Shown: one piece after another, positions 11,139-23,705 of the stretch | How the letters are laid out: every line of letters starts with the position of its first letter | Numbering within the stretch: the stretch's first letter is position 1 | NCBI GenBank assembly: GCA_024704765.1 | Contig: JAKMXF010000301.1 | Location: 217,807 to 281,806 of the forward strand | DNA length: 64,000 bases | From: Oopsacas minuta | Taxonomy: Eukaryota > Porifera > Hexactinellida > Lyssacinosida > Leucopsacidae | Reading direction: 5' to 3' | Notes under the pieces: generated by a model | Seen by the model: only the letters and a program-made list of their open reading frames with translations | Told to the model about the DNA's origin: nothing | Database searches by the model: none | Position numbers and translations under genes: made by a program

Positions 11139-11872
11139 TTAAAGAGGCATCCTTCTTTCTGTCCGATTGAATATGCTTATTATGCTATTAATGGTGAGAG
11201 CTTTGCTGAATTCTTTTTCAGAAGCTAGGCAGAGGCTTGATAAACTTGTGTCCTCAAGACGGTTTCTTTGTAGCGTTTTGACTCGTTTCATAGTTGAGAA
11301 ACTTCTCTCTGCACCTGCTGGTGATACAGGTAAGATAATCATTAATTAAAGAGTTTATCTGACTGGTATAGAACGCTGGATCCATGGTTACTATACCTGA
11401 TCGAGAATTAACTATTATCCGATAATTTGCTAATTCTGCATCAACTAACGCCTCATTGACGTCGAAGACGTCACCATAATGAGGGAATAATTTGCAAAGT
11501 GTTTCCCTCTGTAAGAACTTTGGTGAAGTGCTATTCAGGCCATCTAGGCTCTGAGCAAGCTCCATATAAGTGTCAGGAAATCGTAATTCTAATTCAGCGA
11601 AGACTTTGGGGAAACCGTTGTTGAAAATTATTGTATATTGCTCAAGTAATCAACATGTTCTATGAAATTTTGTGCATGTAAACTGGTAAGGCCACATTTA
11701 GGGGTATACAGCAATTAGTAATGATTTCTTCTGCTTGTCCCAACATTTCAGCAACAGACATTTCGTTACCAACCTGACCATCGTGTGTAACATGATGCCA
11801 CTCAATTGAAGCTCTCAGAAAATATTCGCTCAGCTGTGAAGAGTTGCAAGGGCATTCCACAATAGGACTCAA
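11139..11872 (-). pseudogene. hAT transposase remnant, C-terminal half
   Basis: Three minus-strand frames. 11872-11660 contains MSVAEMLGQAEEIITNC. 11565-11254 begins RFPDTYMELAQSLDGL and corresponds to the segment before the hAT dimerisation domain. 11342-11139 carries LPVSPAGAERSFSTMKRVKT followed by LQRNRLEDTSLSSLC, the hAT dimerisation core. Two frame changes and internal stops break it. It is related to, but not the same copy as, the hAT at 6205-7564, whose core reads STMKRVKTAQRDRL. No terminal repeats were located. Confidence 0.75.
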
Positions 11873-12050
11873 TTAATTATTAACTCATACAATCTTATGA
11901 CAAAGACTGCCAGGGGTTGGTACCTCGCTGTCGTCATCTCCTGTCCTTTCATAAAAGTGAGTATGATTGGTTTAAAGCGAGAGCATATTACATCTAGTAC
12001 GTGGAGCATGGATTACTAACTTTTTTCTGATCGTAATGGAATCTTAAGTA

Positions 12051-12286
12051 CCGTAAACTGGGGCTACTTTGGCCCACTGGGTTTGCTTTAGCCCAAATAT
12101 CAAAGTTTCAAAGAAACTAGATTTGATCCAGTATTATACTTGAAAATGACTTGCCAAATTTTTAACGAATTTTCAAATATCGGTAGACAATTTCGAATAC
12201 AAATACAATATCTATTCGATAGGTAAGAAAACTTCAATATTTGGGCTAAAGCAAACCCACTAGGCCAAAGTAGCCCCAGTTTACGG
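12051..12286. mobile_element. 236-bp MITE with 50-bp inverted ends
   Basis: Flanked by TA at 12049-12050 and 12287-12288. The first 50 bases (CCGTAAACTGGGGCTACTTT and onward to AAATAT) and the inverted last 50 bases differ at only two positions. The 136-bp middle is AT-rich and non-coding. Tc1/mariner-type TA duplication; the parent transposase is not in this window. Confidence 0.85.
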
Positions 12287-13240
12287 TATCCTTATCTTTA
12301 GTGTCTTTTGCACGGCTTCAAAACAGTAATTCGTCTTAGCTAAATTGAATAGCTAGTGGAATTTGTCATCTATATTGATCTGGTTGGATACAAATTTTAG
12401 AGGACCTTTACAGAAAACAAATAGTTGATAGATTAAGTTAATAATTCGATTTTGGAATTTTAAACAAGACTCTTTCAAAGGAAGAACTTCTATGCAAAAC
12501 AAAGACATCGTAGACAGAGAAGCATGAGCAAACGTAGCGGCTCGTAATAACTAATCCGAAAAGATGTTCAAATCATCAACCAGACATAGTTTCTAAGGAT
12601 CCAAATGCAACAACAAATAGCTGGTAATACCCGGGCAACACCAAAGTGGCATCATGACACCAATACAAGTGCAAATAAGTTCACTACAAAAAAATAGCGA
12701 TAAAACTTCACTATCCATAGGCACATGGGCCTATATTCCCTATAAGCATAGCTAAACGCCTCTAGTACTTACAACATATGATATACAGCACTCAAAATGG
12801 ACATGATATATCGAAGGGAAAACACTTTTACATGTGATAAAATCAAATGTGTGAAATTGGATTCGCATATGTGATATACTGTGTGGAATAATCGAGAATT
12901 TGGCCCCAATTTATGCGAACCAGCACCTTCTGGCTCATGTAAGAACCTAGATTCACTCCTGTTATGTAGCACAATTTCAAGTGATGTGAGAAAATTCAGT
13001 GAATGATCAGACAGTGAGAATGTAGGACTGGGAATCCTTTGAGGAACGCGAACATGTTCTAAAGGAGGACTCCTCATCACAGTGCCACAAGTCAGGGGGG
13101 ACGTTGGACCGAGTCTGGTGGAGCAGATGGCACTATGACGCCGTACTATATACTCACACAAATGAATACGCTTCCATGTAGGGCAATCAGGGCTGGGGGA
13201 AGCAAATTATCATTTACTGCAATGGCCGAGTTGCCGACAA

Positions 13241-13385
13241 GTGTAACAGCCTAGATCAACCTCCCCGATCAGTTTAACCCCAAGGTATAAACTAGACTAG
13301 CCCATATTAAGCTCGGGGGTTATTTTGGGCTAGCCTAGATTATAGTCGGAGTTGAACTGAGTGGGGGTAATCTAGGCTGTTACAC
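13241..13385. mobile_element. 145-bp palindromic MITE
   Basis: Ends are a perfect 16-bp inverted repeat GTGTAACAGCCTAGAT, and the interior contains further mirrored GGGCTAG/CTAGCCC segments, so nearly the whole element can fold on itself. It is GC-richer than its surroundings. No certain target duplication. Superfamily unknown. Confidence 0.65.
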
Positions 13386-16300
13386 CGGCTTGTTCCAGCT
13401 CATAACCTAAATTGAGATATTTTATAGGTTAAATATGGTTACGTTACTATCTAAGTGAAAGGTCTATTGATTTGAAATTTTCTCGTTGAATATAGTAGGG
13501 AAAATACTATATATATTTGTGGAAACTTCACATCATGAGGGGAATGATCAGTACAAATCGCTAAAGTATCTACATAATTTGATAGACAAAGTAACTTAAG
13601 AATAATTATCAAATTTTCAAATACTTTATGAACACAAAAAAAGATCCGAAAATATACAACAGTTTTATATGTTTTCCTAGAAGAGGATACTAACGTTTTA
13701 ACACACTCTATACCCATCTATACATATGGAATACGTAGACATGTAGGGCATTAAGGAAAAATCAATAAATAGTTCATATAATGGTTATATAAGTTTTTGT
13801 AACCCATTCACCTTCAAATACCCCAGATATTGAGAAATACTATTGATTAAATGAAAATATTAAACCGAACAAGATTATTTTCATTAAAATCGAACAATGT
13901 TATTTTCATTGAAATACCCCACAGTGGCTCTAAATGGCTGTTCGTAGGCTTTAGGGTCATAGGTGCATTTAAAGTGGTAAAAATGTCTTATATATATATG
14001 GGTTATTGCATATAACTAGTTGATTGACAACAAAATAGAATTGGTATGGCTCCTAGTTTTTGAGTTATGATGACGTAATCACAATTTGCGAAACATATAA
14101 ACCAGGGTAAATCTATTTAGGTGGGAGTTAGGGGTATATAATTTAGTATTTACTTATGGGTTAATCACTATTCAAAGTGGATTGACCAGACCCAAGATTT
14201 ATACGGTTTCTAATTTCTTGTTATGATGATGTAAGCAAATTTATAAATGTAAATTACGGAAATATCTGTGTTATTTGAGGTATTTAGAAAGAGTTTTCAC
14301 ACTAAAATTATCTACAAAGGATAAAGAGTTTGGATTATCAATTTAACGTTCTTTTTGCTGTATTATTACTGCAACAGCAATTTTATCTAAGTAACGAATA
14401 TAATTGAAATGCTAAATTTGTCTGGTAACTTGGATGTTTTGCGTGTGTTCTTAATAACTAGCGGATATTTTTTAGTTAAATATAAAATAATCTATTGAAA
14501 CCTATTGCGATGCTTGTTTGGTCCTGTCATGGATCCTTTAGTCGCCTCGCCATTTCCGCAATACACATCAGATGGATCAGTGTTACTTAACGTTTACGCT
14601 ATCGGGGATATGCCGTTGGGCGTCGCGTTTAAATTATCTAGGCTCACCATGATTGGAATTGCGGAGCCTGAATGGTCTCGGCAGAGGTCCCCACAAGGTT
14701 AGATGTACATGCCTTTGAGAGCTTTCGAAAACTATTTGTATGGAAGCAAAAGGATGAAGGCAAGACGCTACTCAAATATTAACGAATTAAATAAGATGTC
14801 TTGATCGTTAGTCTGGTGAAACAAATTTGTGCTTTTCAGCCTGTAGGTGTGTTCGATTCACCACAATCCTTACACTTAAGAACATTGCGAAACCTATCAG
14901 AACTGGACAGATAGATACGTACGCTTACTAAAGCATGAAGTTAAGTAATTCAATTAGCTGAATATTCTCCGAATTGAGGAGAATTCGCCACCTGATAGAT
15001 CAAATATCTGGATGAAGAAATCGACTACAGTTTTGATTGATGGTTGAAAGAGAAGAAAATCAAGTGCTTCCTGGTTACTCATTTAGAATTCGAAATAATT
15101 TCTAGAAATTTAGTAAATAAAGTAGGATAATATGCATTGCGTAAATTCTGAAATTCTTAAAAATTTACGGGTCGCTCTATTTAAAATGCTTGGTGTTCGT
15201 TTTGGGGAGGTTGGGGGATTCTGGATTTACTTCTAAAATATAGTTAATATTATGACAAATCACTCTAAAACTTGATATTACCTGGCCACGACTGGCCAGA
15301 GTGGGTCTGAGGGGTAATTAGACCAAGGAATAATATGTCCGGACACATTATCTGACGTCAAAATTAACTGAACCATGGAGAAAATATCCAAAGTAAATAT
15401 TTAGCTCTTATCATAATTGAGAAGATAATATTCTGAACTAATAATAGGTTAAAACTTTAAGCTGTCATTCTCATGCGTATTTATCGATCAAGAATTATAT
15501 GCCTCTGGATATTTATATAATAGAGGTGGATAATGAATTCAATTATAGGATCCACTAAGCATGACATTTGATTACAAAGTAATAGGAATATTCTAAAGAA
15601 AATTATGATTCCCAGGTTTCAGACTATGCTGAATTTAATGGTAACCTTTTTGAAAGCTTGTAGGATGATGAAAAATTGCTCTAAAGCCTCTGGTGAAGCC
15701 ACTATGCACTTTAGGCTGAGGTGATACCACACATAAAGCACAAGGCATATAATTCCAAACTATACAAAGAGCTTACTAACAGTTCAGGAAAGATATCAGC
15801 ATAACAAAGTCAATCCTGTCACATGTTTTGAAAGATTCCAGTCAATTTGAAATGGTTTTGTATATTTTTGCTATTATTACAGGAGTCTTGATATATCGAA
15901 CTTATATAGCGAGAAGTTTTGGGATTATTGTTTGACTGGACACGAAAAGCATACTCTTGTGTGGATGCGATATCCTCACTCAATCCGATTGGCTATGTAA
16001 ATCATATACTATATGGAACTGTAAGTGTAACACATAAACTGAATGCTATTATCCATAGGATTCAGCATGCATACCTGGATATTTAAGTCATTTAGCAATA
16101 ATTCTTTGAGAATAACGCTTAGCAGCCAATTGGAAACAAATTATGATATGTATAATGTTTTGACAAAAATGTCCTTACAGAATTGATCCGGGACGATCAT
16201 TTCGTCAAAATTACAGGAGATGGTCCCCCTACGAAAATGATCCGCCTAATGCTTTTAACTATGTTTGTGCAATAAACTTATGTGATATCAATGTCATATG

Positions 16301-16895
16301 AATCATTTAATACTAATACGACACCATCGGTGATGTTTGATTGCACTGAATAATACGGAGCCTGCAATGGTTAAATTTTATGTAGTGGTGTGTTAGTATA
16401 CTGTTGCGGTTCAGTAGTATATAAGCTTTGTCAGTAGCTAGAGAAACACAGTAAAACATAACATACAATTCCTTTACACAGCAGTATAGACTCTATCAAG
16501 TACGAAACAATATTAAATTACCGAGATTCAAATCATGCCCTGTACATTCTACTAAGGAACAGAAGAGGATCATACGCAAGGAAAGCTGATAAGATATCAC
16601 CCAATGTGTGGTATTACGATTATAATGAATAGCAATATATGATTTCCTACTAAAATCATTTTCGTCCAAACACCTGGAGTTCACACATGATGCAATTTTA
16701 ATATTAGAGTATAAATGTTTCCAGATGAGAGAATTCTGGAGGACAAGATTTTAACAGAAAATATGACAACACACGAACTTCCTTAGGGAATTCATCTTGC
16801 ACATTTTCAAAAGACGGACCATATTACCAACCACCAACACCTAAATGGTTAAGATCAAAGTGTAAACAATTAATTATAGCATTCAAGATCGCACT

Positions 16896-17365
16896 ATGCC
16901 AACAAACAATTTATCTGGGCGAAGAATTAAGAACCGTCGTGCCTTTAGCTGAGTTACCATTGCAGGTGATGGTAATTGTTTATTTCGGCCATTGTCAGCC
17001 ATATTTACAGGAACCCAAGCTATTTATGCTAGGATTCGCCCTGAAATCAGTCGTTATATGGTGGCACAGGGTGCCGGTTATATATCGATATATCTAGAAA
17101 CCAAATTTATGTATAATTCACCGACTCTCAATATTTAAGAAATGCTCAGATGGACGCCGACATGACTTGGGGTTCAGACATAGAGTAATAGCTGTACTCG
17201 TTTGCTTGATGTAGATATTTTTGCCTCAAATATGCACATCTCTACCAAGGAAAGAGATCATCAATTGACTTAGATAGGTATCATTCTCGCCAGGATGGTT
17301 ACTCCACTCCAGCTATATATCTGGTCAACCGCTGTAATCACTATCAACCTGTCATCGATTTGATT
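16896..17365 (+). pseudogene. OTU-type cysteine protease domain remnant
   Basis: From an ATG at 16896 the frame reads about 18 residues rich in Arg/Lys (NNLSGRRIKNRRAFS), a TGA, then VTIAGDGNCLFRPLSAIFTG, which is the catalytic Asp/Cys loop of OTU deubiquitinases (GDGNCLFR). It continues with a typical R-P-E-I-S-R-Y-M helix, stops, then shifted YLRNAQMDADMTWGSDIE (substrate-loop region) and finally VNRCNHYQPVID, the catalytic His motif. At least one stop (TGA before VTI) and several frame changes make it non-functional. Such OTU domains are often carried by DNA transposons and large elements in invertebrates, so a mobile origin is likely. Confidence 0.75.
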
Positions 17366-17420
17366 TATAGCCGCTACCCTTCATTCTATGATATAATTAG
17401 TTTTAATGAAGATATTATAT

Positions 17421-17450
17421 TAGTTGAATAGAATTATTTCTATTCAACTA
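17421..17450. repeat. perfect 13-bp hairpin
   Basis: TAGTTGAATAGAA, a 4-base loop TTAT, then the exact inverse. It lies just after the OTU remnant. Too short to class; may be a relic of a palindromic element end. Confidence 0.6.
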
Positions 17451-19690
17451 GTAAAATGATTTCGTTATCATAATTACAATTGTAGTAATAAATACCATGT
17501 TACAAGTTCGCTTCTTGTATACTGGTAATTAAATTCATGTTTATTAATGAATAATTAAGATACTTGTAAAACATGATGATACTTTGATTGGAAGGAAATG
17601 AGCAATAAATTACAAGATAAATTACTTGGTAGCCCTGTAATAGTAACTAAAAAGGTAACAAGTCATATCAAGGAAGGAATAGAAATGTCCATGGTTGGTT
17701 ATACAAGGTAGTTGCTCTGTCATACAACAGCACACCGATTCGGACGACATGTAATTATATAAAAATTGTAATTTTCGTTATACAATCATATAATTATTGT
17801 ATGTCTAGTTCATTAGTACATTTATCTAGTATCCATTAATGATAATAATGCAGTATAGAATTCAATATACGCATTGGTATTCAAGTTTATCAATAAATAG
17901 AGCTAATAGACATAAATCCCCCTAAATTTAGGACTCATTTATTCTTGAACGAAAAACCATAAAATAAATGAAAATATCACATATAACGTCATCTTTTGGT
18001 TTCCAGAAGTGCGACTAAAAATCTGTTTCCATTTTTGAAACCTACTGAGTCATTTTACTGTATATTTTCAAAATGAGGGAATATATTCATGCAAACAAAG
18101 TGTAGTGAAAAGTTTAATTTTATCGTAGTTTGTACATGCTACTAATCTTGCGATTAGAAACATGAATAGTCTTTTCATAGATATCTTGATTTATGGTACG
18201 TTTATAGCTTATACGATTCATTAAATGAACAGAACATATATGGACCACACTTTACCCAAGTATCTTCGGGTTGAGATCTCTAGCAAGCATTAAGATAATC
18301 TTCTAGATCTAGACGGGTAAATTTTGACAAATGCTATGTAACCCGGATTAATGTCATTTTTACATCGCAGCACCATCTGCATAAAAAATACAAGATCTCA
18401 ACATTGTTTGTTCACTGGTTAACATCTCAGCTAGAGGAATTTGGGAATTTTCGCCAAAGGATGTTGTAATGTTAGAGCATTGTAAAAATATTCTTTTGAT
18501 CACCTTATGGATTTATGAAAAGAGATACCGTTACATCCAAATGCATCTCCAACTTAGACTACCGTATTAACTTAAAAAACTATTTGATTCTTAACAATAC
18601 ATGTGTATTACAAGAGGATATCCCCTCGATATCGTTTGAAAATAGCCGCAAATTGTTTCCATTATTAGTAGTGTAATAATTATTTTAGAGCATAACTATA
18701 TCTTTCCACATATCATCACTGAATCAACTCTATCCATGTATTGTGACTTTACCCTCTGTAGAACTGATTGTGAATGTAATTCATTCAAAATTCCATGTTT
18801 AATGATAACTAAATTTGAGAATTCTTGAGATACAGATATAATAAATGAATTCCGAATGAAGATTCAATATAACGAATTTCCTTACGAAAATAGGGCTAAA
18901 GTAAATGATGTCGTAGAATCCCATCCAGAAAGTCCTGAAGGCTAATGTTCCACAGGCAGTACATGTAATAAGGGTCTGAATACCAGAATCGGGAAATCTA
19001 TATGATTTCACATGTTTAGTTATAGAAATTTATTATTCTGAACCTCATTAGATGTAATATGGAGTGCAAATTATCTCTTAAGGATCAATGATCTTAATAT
19101 GAATACTAATTTGAGGCGCATTTTACTAATAGGAGGCTGTTCTCATTAATGGTAATGTAAAATAAATTAGATAATGAAAACATTGTTTCAAGTGATTTTA
19201 ATAGTGCTTATATTATTTATAATGGCAAGTTTGAATGAAGAGAGCTGGTATCATCGACGTATACTACATTGGTGAATGCAATGATTGTCCATAATTTAGC
19301 AGTTCAGTTATGTTTAAATTTACACATGTGTGTATAAATAAGGTATCGAGTACAAGGACAGGGCATAATTTGACAGAGGGGAACTAGATACAGGATCTCA
19401 GGATTGGAAGAAAAGATATTTTCATTTCTGTTTATATTATTGATCAATGAAATAGGTGGTTCAGGGCCGCAATTAAGAGAGATCAGAGTGGGCAGAAGCC
19501 CATGGGCCCCAAAGATAATAGTAGTAGGCTCAATTAATCAAATTAGAATCATGTTTTCCTAGAATAAGAAATCATAAATCTGATCAAGAACTCGAAGAAT
19601 TATCCAATTTCCTTGGATTCTACCCCCTGATGAAGGCCATATTGACCAACTGACATTGGTATGTTGATAAGTAAAATTATACTCCTATTA

Positions 19691-20102
19691 CGGGTAACTG
19701 AAAAAACATTACGACAAAAAAATGAGGTCGTTGAGATTTTTATACGTACTTATACAGAAATTTTATGAAGAATCCAAATATACACTCCAAAAAGTTCCTA
19801 CCATTAAATTTTCCTTACAGATTATACAAAAATTTATGAAATCAAAAAGATTCTGGCTAAAATAATTTTGATATATCTCCATTTGTAATATACTATAGTG
19901 ATTCTTCGCTGATATATTTCTTTCTAGAATTCAATTTAATTACTAGTTACCTAATAGAATTGATGTTTTTAACGAATTCCTATCCAAAATGTCATTACCA
20001 TTGCAACAAAATGAAACTTGAGAATTTCTGCAATAGTTTTCAATCTAGCTAAGTAGTACTTGTATGATATTACATTTAGGATATATACGTGTAATTATTG
20101 AT
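19691..20102. repeat. left long terminal inverted repeat
   Basis: About 412 bp, inverted partner of 22169-22519, with an insertion of about 35-40 bases (near 19795-19835) relative to the right arm and smaller differences. Confidence 0.8.
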
Positions 20103-20170
20103 GCTTAGCCATAACTTAACCAATTATTCTTATTCCTAATATAATGTAGGACATGACCTAGCTTACCATA

Positions 20171-21991
20171 CTATGATTTATAAATGAAATTGACGAAGTT
20201 TACATCTGATACTGTGTTTAATAAGCACTCTGGAAATTTTTCATTTTCCTGTTGACATTCATATCTTACCTCCCAAACTCTACCAAATTTAGAATGGGCA
20301 GATACAAATGCTTGTTCTGAAACTGATCCCAAACCCATTCCATCTGGAAGATAATTCGTGATAAACGGAATTAGGTGCCTCCATAGAACATGAACTTTTG
20401 TAGAGCAAGAAATTCCTGATTGTTTAAATGATAGTTCAAAATGATGTAATGCCATTTTGAAATCTCTCTTTAGGTGTTTCCCGATGCAAGAATCAACAAC
20501 ATCCCTGAATTTTACAAGCGTGATATAAGACGAATTACTCTTTGGAAACCCGAGTTCCAATACCTCCTTTGTGATTATCCTCATTGCATACCTTCAAATG
20601 CTCCTCCATGGTAAGCACTTCTATGAATAATCAGTTTTTTTAGTATTGCTTCATGGTGTTCTTTTTCGTTCAGACATTGTGATGAGGATGGCATCGTATA
20701 ACTTCTGTCCTATCCCAAGTAACAGATGTAACTAGGTAAGATTAAACATTTGTATGAAATCTATCAGCCATACATTTAGTGCTTGGCGATCCTCAATACC
20801 ATCGCAGTCAATTTCATGATTCTTAGAATCTCCCTGATACATATTTTGAAGCATTTTAAAGATCTCTAGATGGTGACCAGATGATCGTTCTTCCCACTGA
20901 ACACTGTCTAAACCCCTTCTATTGTCCCAAGTACACATATGCAATGGTGACGTCCGTTCATTATTCCCAAGCAATAACTAGCAACTTTCAAATCTACCGT
21001 AAATGAAACGTTGTATTCTTCCATCGGCCGTTTTATCTGGTCATGTTGAAGCATAACGGAGAAGTTATAATTACACTCAGGGACACTCGTAACCCATAGA
21101 TAAACCAGCTTATCGACAGAATTATCATTCTGTAGACACACAAGTAGTTTAATGAAACCTCGACCAAAGTCTAATCCAAGCTTGAAATGAAGATCATGTA
21201 CCGATATTTCTCCGCTGATATTAAAGATCTTTTCTATCAGGGCATCGATATTGCAACATCTCACTATCCATGAGTTCCTATCTTCTGGCTTGTATTTCTC
21301 TTTACTATAGTCCAGCTCAATCTGGATGCATTCAAATATTTCGTCGCACAACAAATGTCATTCTCTATAGTAGCTATCCATTGATGGACATGGTACTCCA
21401 ACATCTCTAATAATTCGAGTTACTACCTTTAACTGTATTAGACAATGACATTCCTGAACACTTCAAATTCGCGATGTGAGAGAAATCCATTTTTGTTAAT
21501 TTGGCTGGGCGTTCGTCAGTACTGGAAGAGGAGACAGAAAGATGAAACGGATTCCGACCTGAGTCTTAGGCAACTGAATTGAAGATTTGTTGTGGCACAT
21601 TCATGTAATCTTTGGTATACATTATCACCAACGAATGTATCAATAACGTTATGGTGTTCCAACATATTATGTGCGTTGGTAATCAATGTCTTTTCAAACC
21701 GATATGACTAACTCCAGGACTAACACGACTCGCACATTTGTTGCATATCTTGATCATCTTTTGAGGTGAATTGATTGTTGGTCCTCCTGGCTGTATATGG
21801 ATTATCGAAGGTAAAGCTTGATTCTTGCGATCAAACCTTGAACTCCCGGCACACATTGAATATAAGTTCCCAATGCGGCAGGTGTTTAAGCGCGTGTTAC
21901 GAATTATAGGCCAATCATATCGTGCAGGTGTTTTCCTCGTGGAATCCCCTGAAGACAGAATAAACAAGTAGAGCTTACAAGTATTACACAC
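20171..21991 (-). pseudogene. uncharacterised transposon-associated protein, broken
   Basis: Minus-strand pieces in protein order: 21991-21683 (102 aa, with paired Cys as MIKICNKCASRVSPGVSHIG, probable zinc-binding), 21354-20908 (DRNSWIVRCCNIDALIEKIF, then KLGLDFGRGFIKLLVCL and FTVDLKVASYCLGIMNG), 20974-20732 (overlapping frame giving LHMCTWDNRRGLD) and 20584-20171 (FKQSGISCSTKVHVLWRHL and GLGSVSEQAFVSAHSKFGRV). The order and motifs match a protein type repeatedly annotated as uncharacterised in cnidarian, aphid and copepod genomes (xLDGGxGFxKxxLS, then DLKxxxxLxG with Cys pairs, then SEQxxExxH). I infer a transposase with an RNase-H-like fold in which the Asp of LGLD, the Asp of VDLK and the Glu of SEQ could be catalytic. 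At least four frame changes. Confidence 0.6.
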
Positions 21992-22168
21992 GATATAAGG
22001 GCGATTATCTTATAAAGTATTGATTGGTTCTAAATATTGGTTGTATAATTCACCTAACTTAGTGTCCTTTAGGTGATTATTCTTCAAAACAATTTGCCAA
22101 CCAGCGACAAATTCTAGTTTTTGGATGTTTATGTTTCGTTTCTTCACTCATTTGCTTTAACTAAATTA

Positions 22169-22519
22169 ATCAATAATTACACGTATATATCCTACATATA
22201 ATAACATATAAGTACTGCTTAGCTAGGTTGAAAAGTATTGCGTAAATTCCTACGTTTCATTTTGTTGCCATGTTATGACGTTTTGGATAGGAATTTGTCA
22301 AAAACATCAATTCTATTAGGTAACTAGTAATTAAATTGAATTCTAGAAAGAAAGATATCAGCGAAGAACCACAATAACATAATAACATTATTTTAGCCAG
22401 AATTTCTTTGATTTCATAAATTTTTGGAGTGTATATTCGGAATCCACATAAATTCTGTATAATAGAGTGAAGAAATCTCAACGACCTCATTTTTTGTCAT
22501 AATGTTTTTCAGTTGCCCG
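22169..22519. repeat. right long terminal inverted repeat
   Basis: About 351 bp, inverted copy of 19691-20102. It ends at the junction with the interrupted hAT. Confidence 0.8.
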
Positions 22520-22610
22520 CGCTATGTAAAGAATTCTCGAATCTATGCCTAATCCACAGAATAAATTTGAAGATATGTAAAATGGATTGAATGGGTGCTT
22601 GCAATAACAT

Positions 22611-23705
22611 GATCTGGATATTAAAGATTGTAGAAGACAGTTCTATAACAAGTCAGTCTCGATGAGTGGTGAATACAATGGACTTCAGGCTAAAGTTATC
22701 GCTAACCACAATTTGGCTGGTTGGGTACCATGTACTTCACATTCGTTGAATCTTATTGCAACATCTGCTGTAAATTGTTTCCTGAATAAATAGACACATT
22801 CGTTATGATTTCACACAACAGGATGAACTATTAACTGCATCTTTAAGATCATCAAATTCGGCATAGATTCCAAAGAGAGTGGCATCAACACGATGACCGT
22901 ATAGTGCTGAGGCGGCCAAGCCCAGGTATTTCCCTATGAAGGGATGAAAGACACTGAGCAAAAAATAGGAAATTTATGATGAAAAGACAGGTAGTCGAAA
23001 CAAGGCAGAGGGGTTGTATAAGCGAATGTGTATGCTTGAAACTGGGATAGATGCAGCAATCTGGAATGAAATCTTAGAAAGGGTAACGCATCTAACAAGA
23101 TACTTCAAAGTCCTAAACCGGATGTGCATACAGCAATAGCAACATTAACATATTTGAATAGATACATTGAATCAAACTGAGAGGATTTTGGCTAACATGA
23201 GCGTTTTGGGTAAGTTCAATGTTTCCTTTTCAAAGAGACTTGATGCATATGATCATATTTGTCCAGATTTTGGAATTGTTTCGAAATTGAGATTTGAATG
23301 ACAGAGAAATTTCAGATGCTGCATGCCATTTGGTTACCACTTATGGAGTGGATTTGGATGATACTTGTCAGATGAATTATTGCTATTTGGATGATACTTG
23401 TCAGATGAATTATTGCTATTCGAACAGTTTGTTAAAGAATTTGAATATGATAACACCTATATAAATATATTCCACCTCCTGTACAAAATTATAATTGAAA
23501 AGTGTGTACACTGTGCTTTACGCAGTTAACTTACACTTGTGATCACCACTGCTCAAGTGAAAGATCGTTTGCTGACTCAGAACATCTATGTGTCAGGAAA
23601 GATTGTATTCATTAACTCTACTGAGTATTGAGTAATGATATCCTGCGAGAAATTAATATGGATCAAATCATTGGCAAATTTGCTCAAGCGAAATCGAGGA
23701 AAACA
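22611..23705 (+). pseudogene. hAT transposase (DUF4371/ZMYM type) remnant
   Basis: Opens with DLDIKDCRRQFYNKSVSMSG, then EYNGLQAKVIANHNLAG and VPCTSHSLNLIAT, matching the family pattern DCRGQSYDNAxNMSGxYxGxQA. The Asp expected in YDN reads as Asn followed by Lys, so a catalytic residue is lost. Later pieces in shifting frames give ILQSPKPDVHTAIATLTYL, then HHCSSERSFA (dimerisation core) and INMDQIIGKFAQAKSRK at the C-terminus. Many stops and a 33-bp tandem duplication interrupt it. The missing N-terminal half would lie in or left of the insertion at 19691-22519. Confidence 0.75.
23352..23417 (+). repeat. 33-bp tandem duplication
   Basis: Two exact copies of a 33-base unit beginning ATTTGGATGATACTTGTCAG, at 23352-23384 and 23385-23417, within the decayed hAT coding region. 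The identity implies a recent event. The unit is a multiple of three but the host frame is already broken. Confidence 0.9.

Larger units (their letters stand above)
19691..22519 (-). mobile_element. 2.8-kb transposon with about 350-bp inverted ends
   Basis: The left arm 19691-20102 and right arm 22169-22519 are long inverted copies, starting CGGGTAACTGAAAAAACATT and CGGGCAACTGAAAAACATTA. Shared inner stretches include AAAATGAGGTCGTTGAGATT, TATACACTCCAAAAA, TTCTTCGCTGATAT and ATATATACGTGTAATTATTG. The left arm has extra bases (about 60). Between the arms the minus strand carries a broken ORF of an uncharacterised protein type (20171-21991). It sits inside a hAT. No clear target duplication was seen, so the superfamily is unassigned. 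Confidence 0.75.

Noticed and set aside
12769-13161. 130-codon minus-strand frame
   Set aside because: Long for this AT content but no domain, low-complexity neighbours and no supporting signals; coding status cannot be argued.
14505-14702. 65-codon plus-strand frame
   Set aside because: Protein-like composition but no motif recognised, and nothing on either side.
16183-16240. Short inverted GATCATTTCGT / ACGAAAATGATC
   Set aside because: Imperfect, about 10 bp, no target duplication; not separable from chance.
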